From Halomonas maura (GTDB taxonomy: Bacteria > Pseudomonadota > Gammaproteobacteria > Pseudomonadales > Halomonadaceae), in contig NZ_JAUFPQ010000009.1 of NCBI RefSeq assembly GCF_030409305.1, positions 358,356-422,355 of the forward strand: a stretch of DNA of 64,000 nt, given 5' to 3'. The notes beneath the pieces are model-generated. The model was given only the letters and a program-made list of their open reading frames with translations. It made no database searches and was not told where the DNA came from. The translations under genes and the position numbers were made by a program. Shown here in pieces: positions 57,831 through 64,000 of this stretch (the stretch's first letter is position 1; each line of letters begins with the position of its first letter).

Positions 57831-58871
57831 ATGCCGGTCTTCGACCACCCCGAGTTCGATCACCATCAGCAGGTCGTCTTCGGCAGCGATGCGGCGAGCG
57901 GATTGCGCGCCATCATCGCCATTCACGACACCCACCGCGGACCCGCCCTGGGCGGTTTGCGCATCTATCCCTACGCCAGCGAGGCGGACGCCCTGACCGA
58001 TGTGCTGCGCCTGTCCCGGGGCATGACCTACAAGTCGGCCCTGGCCGACCTGCCCCTCGGCGGCGGCAAGGCGGTGATCATCGCCGACCCGCGTCGCGAC
58101 AAGAGCCCCGACCTGCTGCGCGCCATGGGACGGCTGATCGACTCGCTGTCCGGCCACTACATCACCGCCGAGGATTCCGGCTCCAGCGAGGCCGACATGC
58201 GTGTCATCGCCGAAAGCACCGCCCATGTGGGCGGCCTCGGCCACGACGGCCGCTCCGGCGACCCCTCGCCCTTCACCGCCCACGGGGTGTTCTGCGCGCT
58301 GAAGAGCGCCGTGCGCCATGGCCTGGACCGCGACGACCTCGGCGAGCTGCGGGTGGCCATCCAGGGAGTAGGGCATGTCGGCGCTCACCTGGCCCGCCAG
58401 CTCCACGAGGCCGGCGCACAGCTGGTGCTGACCGATGTCGACCGCGATGCGCTGAGGCGCCTCGCCAATGAGCTGGATGCCGAGGTCTGCGCCCCCGAGA
58501 GCATCGCCGATGCCGAGGTGGATGTCTTCGCCCCCTGTGCCATGGGCGCCGCCCTCACCCCGGCCGTGGTCGAGCGACTCAAGGCCCGGGTGGTCTGCGG
58601 CGCGGCCAACAACCAGCTGGCCCAGCCGGACGTGGCACGCCTGCTGACCGAACGCGGCATCCTCTACACGCCGGACTACGTCGCCAACGCCGGCGGGGTG
58701 ATCGAGATCGCCTGGCAGCGTCGCGAGGACTATCGCCGCGAGGCGGTGATGACCCATATCGAGGGCATCGGAGCCACCCTCGACGAGATCTTCCGGCGCG
58801 CCGAGCGCGAGGGCCTGAGCCCCGCCCGGGTGGCCGACGACCTCGCCCGGGAACGTTTCGGCGCCGGTTGA
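57831..58871 (+). CDS. Glu/Leu/Phe/Val dehydrogenase (leucine dehydrogenase-like)
   Basis: A 346-aa NAD-dependent amino-acid dehydrogenase. The catalytic lysine is in DLPLGGGKAVII and a second in GMTYKSALAD; the Rossmann loop is QGVGHVGAHLA; the later NNQL block (GAANNQLAQPD) and VANAGGVI are typical of leucine/phenylalanine dehydrogenases. The ATG at 57831 has AGGGAG 7 bases upstream. It oxidatively deaminates branched-chain or aromatic amino acids; preference is not decided. Confidence 0.9.
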   Translation: MPVFDHPEFDHHQQVVFGSDAASGLRAIIAIHDTHRGPALGGLRIYPYASEADALTDVLRLSRGMTYKSALADLPLGGGKAVIIADPRRDKSPDLLRAMGRLIDSLSGHYITAEDSGSSEADMRVIAESTAHVGGLGHDGRSGDPSPFTAHGVFCALKSAVRHGLDRDDLGELRVAIQGVGHVGAHLARQLHEAGAQLVLTDVDRDALRRLANELDAEVCAPESIADAEVDVFAPCAMGAALTPAVVERLKARVVCGAANNQLAQPDVARLLTERGILYTPDYVANAGGVIEIAWQRREDYRREAVMTHIEGIGATLDEIFRRAEREGLSPARVADDLARERFGAG

Positions 58872-58889
58872 CGCCCGAGGGGCCGGGCG

Positions 58890-59996
58890 TCAGTCCCGGC
58901 GCCCCGTCCGCGAGGGTGGGGTGACCTCCCCTGCCGCCGCCTCGCCGCGGCCCTGGGCCGGCGGCTCCTCGTGGTCCTGGCCCCTCTCCGCCGTCGACGC
59001 CTCGTGCGACGTCTCTCCCTCACTCGCGGCGTCGCCGCCACGGCGCCTCTTCAGGGGCAGGCCGCGCCGGCGGGAGGAGCGCCGTGGCGCGGGCTCGTCG
59101 AGCAGCTCGTGCCTGACCCGTACCGCGGTATTGCGCGGGATGATCTCGCGGCCCCGAGCCAGCAGGTGGCACTTGGTGAAGGCCGCCCCGAACAGCAGGA
59201 TCAGCGAGGAGTAATAGACCCACAGCAGCACGACCACCACGGAGCCGGCGGCGCCGTAGGTGGACGCCGTGGCGGTGTAGGCCAGATAGGCGGCGATGGC
59301 CGACCGGCCGATGGCGAACAGCAGCGCGGTGACCACCGCCCCGACCATCACGTCCCGCCAGCTCAGCACCACGTCCGGCAAGACCTTGAAGATGGTGGCG
59401 AACAACGCCGCCACCACGGCCAGGGAAACCAGGAACTCCAGGCCGGCGGCCAGGGCGCCGAGAACGGGCAGCAGGTCGTTGGCGGCATTGAGCACGGCAT
59501 TGACGGCCACCCCCAGCAACAGCGAGACCAGCAGGATGAAGCCGATGGCCAGCACCACGGCCAGCGAGAGGATGCGGTTCTTGAGGAAGAGCAGCAGGCT
59601 GTTGGAGCTGGGACGCGCGGTCACCCCCCACAGGGTGTTCAGCGAGTACTGCATCTGGCCGAAGACGGTGGTCGCCCCGACCAGCAGCGCCCCGACGCCG
59701 AGCAGGGTCGGCCAGAGCCCCGACTGCTGGATCCGCGACTGGGCCACGGCGTCCTGTATCGCCGCGGCGGCGGCTGGGCCCATGGTGCCCTGCAGCTGGG
59801 CGACGATCTGTCCCTGGGCGGCCTCCTCGCCGAGCACCACCCCGATCACGGCGACCGCGATGATCACCGTGGGGGCCAGCGAGAAGAGGGTGTAGAAGGC
59901 CAGCGAGCCGGCAAAGCTGAAGGCGTTGCGCTCCAGCCACAGCTTCACGGCGTCATGCACCACGCCCCACCAGAACAACACGCTCTGCTTGATCAT
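58890..59996 (-). CDS. YihY/virulence factor BrkB family membrane protein
   Basis: A 368-aa inner-membrane protein with about six helices (FAGSLAFYTLFSLAPTVIIA; LLGVGALLVGATTVFGQMQY; ILSLAVVLAIGFILLVSLLL; LVSLAVVAALFATIFKVLP; and two later). The conserved FYTLFSLAPTV block is the family signature. The C-terminal 75 residues are highly charged and probably cytoplasmic. It was formerly annotated as ribonuclease BN, which is wrong for this family; function is unknown. Confidence 0.85.
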   Translation of the reverse strand: MIKQSVLFWWGVVHDAVKLWLERNAFSFAGSLAFYTLFSLAPTVIIAVAVIGVVLGEEAAQGQIVAQLQGTMGPAAAAAIQDAVAQSRIQQSGLWPTLLGVGALLVGATTVFGQMQYSLNTLWGVTARPSSNSLLLFLKNRILSLAVVLAIGFILLVSLLLGVAVNAVLNAANDLLPVLGALAAGLEFLVSLAVVAALFATIFKVLPDVVLSWRDVMVGAVVTALLFAIGRSAIAAYLAYTATASTYGAAGSVVVVLLWVYYSSLILLFGAAFTKCHLLARGREIIPRNTAVRVRHELLDEPAPRRSSRRRGLPLKRRRGGDAASEGETSHEASTAERGQDHEEPPAQGRGEAAAGEVTPPSRTGRRD

Positions 59997-60195
59997 GTGC
60001 TTGCCTCACAGTCCCTTGCCTGTCTACCAGCATACCGAAGCCGCGCCGGCCATGCAGGTCGGGGCCATCGCTGCCGGACACGAGCAGGACGCCGAGGATG
60101 CCGCTGTCTGCGACACCCCTGCCGTGCAGGTCGCGGCAATTGCACGGCCTCGAGCGGGTCACCATAATGGGCGTTTTACCGCGCGGAGCGAACCC

Positions 60196-61290
60196 ATGAG
60201 TCCGAGACCGGACGCCGACAGCCCCCCCCACGACTTCGACTGTCTGGTCTTCATCGGCCGCTTTCAGCCCCCCCATCTCGGTCATCTGGCGGTCATCCAC
60301 GAGGCCCTCAAGCGCGCGCGCCAGGTCATCGTGCTGGTCGGCTCCGCCTGGCAGGCCCGCTCGCTGCGCAACCCCTGGCGCTTCGACGAGCGGCGCCGGA
60401 TGCTGCGCACCGCCTTCGACGAGGAGGACAATGCCCGCCTCGAGATCGTGCCGCTGCTGGATGCCCTGTACAACAACGACGTCTGGGTGCGCGACGTGCA
60501 GCGCAAGGTGCGCGATATCGCCGCGCCGAGCCAGGCCCGCCTGCCACGGATCGGGCTGATCGGGGCCAGTCGCGGCCAGTCGAGCTACTACCTGTCGCTG
60601 TTCCCCCAATGGGAATCGGTCAGCGTGCCGATGGTCGAGGGCATCTCGGCCAGCCAGATCCGCGAGCGACTGTTCCGCTCCCCGGCGGCCGCGGCGGACT
60701 ACGCCAGCACCGGCGCCTCCCATGACCTGCCCCCGGGAGTCGTGGAGAAGATCCGGGCGTTCTTCGCCACGGAGCCCTATCAGCAGCTGGTCGAGGAACA
60801 GCAGCTGCTGGACCAGTATCGCGACGCCTGGTACCAGGCGCCCTACCCGCCGATCTTCGTGACCGTGAACGCGGTGGTGGTGCAGTCGGGACACGTCCTG
60901 CTGGTCAAGCGCACGGCGGCGCCGGGCAAGGGCCTCCATGCCCTGCCCGGCGGCTTCATCAATCCCCATGAACGCCTGCTGGATGCCTGCCTGAGGGAAC
61001 TGCGCGAACGGGTCCGGCTCAAGGTGCCTGAACCCGTGCTCAAGGGCTCGCTGAGGGGCCAGCGGCTGTTCGACGAGCCCCACCGCAGCTGGCGCGGTCG
61101 GACCCTGGCCGAGGCCTTCTACTTCGCCCTGCGCCCCGAGCAGCAGCTGCCGCGTCTCAAGCCGGTGAAGGGCGGTGACCATGCCCGCTGGGTGCCCCTG
61201 GCCGATCTGGAGCCGGACGGACTCTTCGAGGACCACTTCTTCATCATCCAGAACTTCCTGGGCCTGCCCGCCGACTTCAGCGAACCCTGA
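60196..61290 (+). CDS. nadM: NadM-type nicotinamide-nucleotide adenylyltransferase / Nudix fusion
   Basis: A 364-aa two-domain protein. The N-terminal adenylyltransferase (about 13-185) has [14 protein letters not shown] and the [10 protein letters not shown] block. The C-terminal Nudix domain (about 210-350) retains Gly253 and Glu259, but its helix reads REL-RERVRL: the second Glu of the EE pair is Arg272 and the later Gly is Arg too. The first domain makes NAD; the second normally hydrolyses ADP-ribose-type substrates. The ATG at 60196 is preferred. Confidence 0.87.
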   Translation: MSPRPDADSPPHDFDCLVFIGRFQPPHLGHLAVIHEALKRARQVIVLVGSAWQARSLRNPWRFDERRRMLRTAFDEEDNARLEIVPLLDALYNNDVWVRDVQRKVRDIAAPSQARLPRIGLIGASRGQSSYYLSLFPQWESVSVPMVEGISASQIRERLFRSPAAAADYASTGASHDLPPGVVEKIRAFFATEPYQQLVEEQQLLDQYRDAWYQAPYPPIFVTVNAVVVQSGHVLLVKRTAAPGKGLHALPGGFINPHERLLDACLRELRERVRLKVPEPVLKGSLRGQRLFDEPHRSWRGRTLAEAFYFALRPEQQLPRLKPVKGGDHARWVPLADLEPDGLFEDHFFIIQNFLGLPADFSEP

Positions 61291-61303
61291 TGCCGAGCGG
61301 CTC

Positions 61304-61319
61304 CTTCAGCGAGCCCTGA
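61304..61319 (+). repeat. Short duplicate of the nadM 3' end
   Basis: CTTCAGCGAGCCCTGA repeats the last 16 bases of the gene (61275-61290, CTTCAGCGAACCCTGA) with one mismatch, 29 bp later, stop included. Confidence 0.65.
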
Positions 61320-61365
61320 CAGGAACAGTCGAGTCCAAGACGCCAGGATCGATGCTTAATCTCCT

Positions 61366-61508
61366 AAAAAGGTAGGGATTTCCGTAGCGAGCGAAGACTA
61401 GGTCGGTCACCGCCGCAGCGCAGCTACCGCAGTGTAGCCTGCTACATGAGGATAGCGAGCAGCGCCGGTGGCCGAGCTATCGAGCGCAGTAGGAAATCAC
61501 ACCTTTTT
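61366..61508. repeat. 143-bp imperfect palindrome between convergent genes
   Basis: The outer arms AAAAAGGTAGGGATTTCC (61366-61383) and GGAAATCACACCTTTTT (61492-61508) pair except at the internal AG/GT. Inner segments also pair, with gaps: TAGGTCGGTCACCG against CGGTGGCCGAGCTA, and GTAGCCTGCTAC at the apex. Overall pairing is roughly 70%. Both strands end in T-rich arms, so it can terminate both convergent genes; it also resembles a miniature inverted-repeat element. The right arm overlaps the LysR stop. Confidence 0.75.
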
Positions 61509-62425
61509 CAGGCCTGGAGGAAATCCCGCGGCAACTTCATCATCTGCCGCCAGAGCTTCTCGACCCCGGGCTTGTGGACCAGCGAGCAGCGATACAGCCG
61601 GATCTCCAGGGGCACGTCGAGACTCTCGTCGCCGGCCCGCACCAGGCGGCCGTCCTTGAGTTCCTCGCGGATACAGAAATCGGGGATCCACGCCATGCCC
61701 ATGCCTTGCAGCACCATGCCCTTGAGGCCCTCGGCCATGGCGGTCTCGTAGACGGTACGCAGGCGCAGGCGCAGCGGGTCGTTCTTGAGCAGCATGCGCA
61801 CGCTGCGACCCAGGAAGGCTCCCTGGGTATAGGAGAGATAGGGCACCGACTCGCTGCCCTCGAGGGGGAACCGCGGCCGGCCCCGGGCATCGGGCAGGGA
61901 GACCGGGAGCATCTGCACCTGGCCGATGGAGAAGGACGGGAACACCTCGGCGTCGAGCTGCATGCTGGCGTAGGGGTCATAGTAGGCGAGCATCAGGTCG
62001 CAGTTGCCCTCGCGCAGCACATGGATGGCATCACCGACGTTCATCGCCACCAGTCGCGTCGGCAGCTCGCCCACCCCCTTCTGCAACCGCGAGATCCACT
62101 TGGGATAGAAGCTCAGCGCCAGGGAATGGGCGGCGACGATGTCGAGCGCCTCGTTGGCGATGGTCAGGCCACGCAGGTGGCCGAGACTCTCGTTGAGCTG
62201 CTCGACCATGCTGCGGGCGGTGACCAGGAACAGCTGCCCCTCCGGGGTCAGGTCGACCGGCGTGGTGGAACGGTCGACCAGGGTCACCCCCACCGCCTGC
62301 TCCAGGGAACGAATGCGCCGACTGAAGGCCGGCTGGGTGACATGACGCTGGCGCGCCGAGGCGGAGAAACTGCGCGTGTTGGCCAGGGCAACGAAGTCTT
62401 CCAGCCACTTGGTCTCGAGGTTCAC
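61508..62425 (-). CDS. LysR-family regulator (HypT-like)
   Basis: A 305-aa LysR protein, paralog of the one at 25.5 kb. The helix-turn-helix reads LETKWLEDFVALANTRSFSA..QPAFSRRIRSLEQAVG, and the sensor domain follows. I chose the GTG at 62425 (GGGAG upstream) to give (M)NLETKWLEDF, the family N-terminus. HypT-type proteins sense hypochlorite through methionines; whether this one does is not decided. The stop lies in the arm of the palindrome. Confidence 0.85.
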   Translation of the reverse strand: MNLETKWLEDFVALANTRSFSASARQRHVTQPAFSRRIRSLEQAVGVTLVDRSTTPVDLTPEGQLFLVTARSMVEQLNESLGHLRGLTIANEALDIVAAHSLALSFYPKWISRLQKGVGELPTRLVAMNVGDAIHVLREGNCDLMLAYYDPYASMQLDAEVFPSFSIGQVQMLPVSLPDARGRPRFPLEGSESVPYLSYTQGAFLGRSVRMLLKNDPLRLRLRTVYETAMAEGLKGMVLQGMGMAWIPDFCIREELKDGRLVRAGDESLDVPLEIRLYRCSLVHKPGVEKLWRQMMKLPRDFLQA

Positions 62426-62519
62426 CACGACTCCCGATCGCTGATGCAAGAGCGGCCCCACGCCGGAGCCAGCCGAGGGCTGCTAATGTACCCCAGCCCG
62501 CGAGCGGACCCAAGCCGCG

Positions 62520-63938
62520 TCACTGCACGGGCGCGAACAGGTAGGCCGCGCGGGACACCAGCTTGCGCCACAGCGGACGCGAGGTGATCTCCTCCAGGCT
62601 GACCCGGCGACAGTCGGCGAAGTCCCGCTCGAGCATCGCCGCCACCTCGGCGGCGAAGCCGCGGTCGGGCACGAAGGCGGTGATCTCGAAGTTCAGGCGA
62701 AAGGAGCGGTTGTCGAGATTGACGGTGCCGACGCTGGCCGCCTCGCCATCGATCAGCATCACCTTCTGGTGCAGGAAGCCCGGCTGGTAGCGGTAGACCT
62801 TGACCCCGGCGCGCAGCATGTCGGGCAGGAACGAGAAGGCCGAGAGGAACACCAGCAGGTGATCAGGGCGCTCCGGCATCATGATGCGCACGTCCACCCC
62901 CCGCATGGCCGCCAGGCGCAGGGCGTCCTGGACGCTGCGATCGGGCACGAAATAGGGGCTGGTGACCCAGAACCGCTCCCGGGCGCAGTGAACGGCATGT
63001 TGCACCAGCAGGCTGGCGGTCTCCTGGGGGTCGGCGGGCCCCGAGGGCACGATCACCACGTTCTGGCATTCCTCGCAGGTCACCTGCGGCGTCCAGTTGA
63101 GGCGGATCACCTCGCCCGTCGCCCAGTGCCAGTCCTCCCAGAAGGCCTCCTGCAGGCCGAGCACGCTGGGGCCGGTCAGCTTGAGGTGGGTATCGCGCCA
63201 GTGGCCATGCCGGGGATCCTGCCCCAGGTATTCGACCCCGACATTGAAGCCGCCGACCCAGCCCTGGCCACCGTCGACCACCAGGATCTTGCGGTGGTTG
63301 CGGAAGTTGAGCTGGAAGCGATGGCGCAGCCCGCGGGAGGAGTGGAAGGCGCTGACCTCCACGCCGGCCTCGCTCAGGTCGCGCAGGTAGCGCTCGGGCA
63401 GCTTGTGGCAGCCGATCTCGTCGTACAGGAAGCAGACCCGGATGCCCTTCTCGGCGGCGCGCTGCAGGCGGTGCTTGAGTTCGAGGCCCAGGGCGTCGTC
63501 GCGGACGATGAAGAACTGGATCAGGATGTAGTCACGCGCCGCCTCGATGCCGGCGAACAGGCTGTCGAAGGTCGCCTCCCCGTCCACCAGCAGCTCGCTG
63601 CGGTTGCCGCTGGTCAACGGCATCATCGCCAGCTTCTCCACCGCCAGCACGTCGGCGTCCCGGGCACCGGCCAGATAGGGCGAGACCCGCTCGCGATAGC
63701 GGGCCAGCACGCGCCGGAGCACGGTGTCCCGCTCGCCCCGGGCCGACGCATAGCCATAGAAGCGCGGACGACCGAACACCCAGTAGGCCGGCACCGCCAG
63801 GTAGGGCAAGGTGATCAGCGAGATGATCCAGGCGATGGCGCCCTGGGAGGTACGGCTGGACATCAGCGCCTGTACCGCCGAGAGGGCACCGAGCACATGA
63901 ATCAGCAGGATCAGTACGCCGAACAGCCAGGAGGCCAT
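62520..63938 (-). CDS. cls: Cardiolipin synthase
   Basis: A 472-aa phospholipase-D-superfamily enzyme. It has two N-terminal membrane helices (LFGVLILLIHVLGALSAVQA; IAWIISLITLPYLAVPAYWV) and two HKD motifs, HRKILVVDGGQGWVGG (about 225) and HQKVMLIDGEAASVG (about 400). It joins two phosphatidylglycerols or related lipids. Cardiolipin content often rises with salt in Halomonas relatives. The ATG follows GGGGAC. Confidence 0.94.
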   Translation of the reverse strand: MASWLFGVLILLIHVLGALSAVQALMSSRTSQGAIAWIISLITLPYLAVPAYWVFGRPRFYGYASARGERDTVLRRVLARYRERVSPYLAGARDADVLAVEKLAMMPLTSGNRSELLVDGEATFDSLFAGIEAARDYILIQFFIVRDDALGLELKHRLQRAAEKGIRVCFLYDEIGCHKLPERYLRDLSEAGVEVSAFHSSRGLRHRFQLNFRNHRKILVVDGGQGWVGGFNVGVEYLGQDPRHGHWRDTHLKLTGPSVLGLQEAFWEDWHWATGEVIRLNWTPQVTCEECQNVVIVPSGPADPQETASLLVQHAVHCARERFWVTSPYFVPDRSVQDALRLAAMRGVDVRIMMPERPDHLLVFLSAFSFLPDMLRAGVKVYRYQPGFLHQKVMLIDGEAASVGTVNLDNRSFRLNFEITAFVPDRGFAAEVAAMLERDFADCRRVSLEEITSRPLWRKLVSRAAYLFAPVQ

Positions 63939-64000
63939 GGTCAGTCCCCGTTCCGTGGGAGGATGCCGCGGCGCCGGACGGCGCCGCCACCAGCATACCC

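Overview
This is a high-GC, gene-dense gammaproteobacterial chromosome segment, almost certainly from a moderately halophilic Halomonas close to H. elongata. The strongest evidence is the ectoine operon ectABC: the EctA protein looks nearly identical to the H. elongata enzyme as I remember it, and EctB (421 aa) and EctC (137 aa) have the H. elongata lengths. Supporting evidence comes from gammaproteobacterial gene orders (fmdB-aspS-yebC-ruvCAB-tolQRAB-pal-cpoB, ubiG-mupP-yciK, tamA-tamB) and GC-rich codon use. I saw no rRNA, tRNA, CRISPR array, insertion sequence or prophage.

Layout. 1-5.2 kb: 5' part of metH, divergent nfuA, a KfrA-like DNA-binding protein divergent from an orphan tyrosine recombinase across an AT-rich palindrome, then sufE. 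5.2-8.2 kb: an RHH protein, a DJ-1/PfpI protein, a zur-hisI-yidD operon and a small uncharacterised helical protein. 8.4-11.8 kb: a three-gene set of ATP-grasp ligase, inactive-transglutaminase membrane protein and retropepsin-like lipoprotein. 12-14.4 kb: a DUF3833 lipoprotein, a 627-bp gene-free gap and a second orphan tyrosine recombinase. 14.4-18.5 kb: ectABC and glutathione reductase. 18.7-25.4 kb: carbonic anhydrase and a complete peptide-type ABC importer. 25.5-29.8 kb: LysR regulator, YheT-type hydrolase, a paralog of the 8-kb helical protein, a Crp/Fnr regulator and msrA. 29.9-36.6 kb: tamB, tamA and a coiled-coil membrane protein. 36.9-43.1 kb: sodB, a degenerate nucleotide-sugar dehydrogenase with galU, ubiG-mupP, a zinc-ribbon protein of unknown function and yciK. 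43.1-53.9 kb: the Tol-Pal cell-envelope operon, ruvCAB, yebC, aspS and fmdB. 54.1-64 kb: a 2-hydroxyacid dehydrogenase, ribokinase and nucleoside hydrolase, acylphosphatase, an amino-acid dehydrogenase, a YihY/BrkB membrane protein, a NadM-Nudix fusion, a LysR regulator and cardiolipin synthase.

How it fits together. Several genes serve salt and envelope physiology: ectoine synthesis, the Tol-Pal and Tam systems, cardiolipin synthase, and the ligase/retropepsin set. Others serve redox and metal homeostasis: gor, msrA, sodB, zur, nfuA and sufE. The least explained parts are the two orphan recombinases with repeat-bearing upstream regions, the paralogous pair of small helical proteins, a UDP-glucose-dehydrogenase homolog lacking its catalytic cysteine, a NadM whose Nudix box lacks a key glutamate, a roughly 143-bp imperfect palindrome at 61.4 kb, and three places where the 3' end of a gene is duplicated just downstream of itself.
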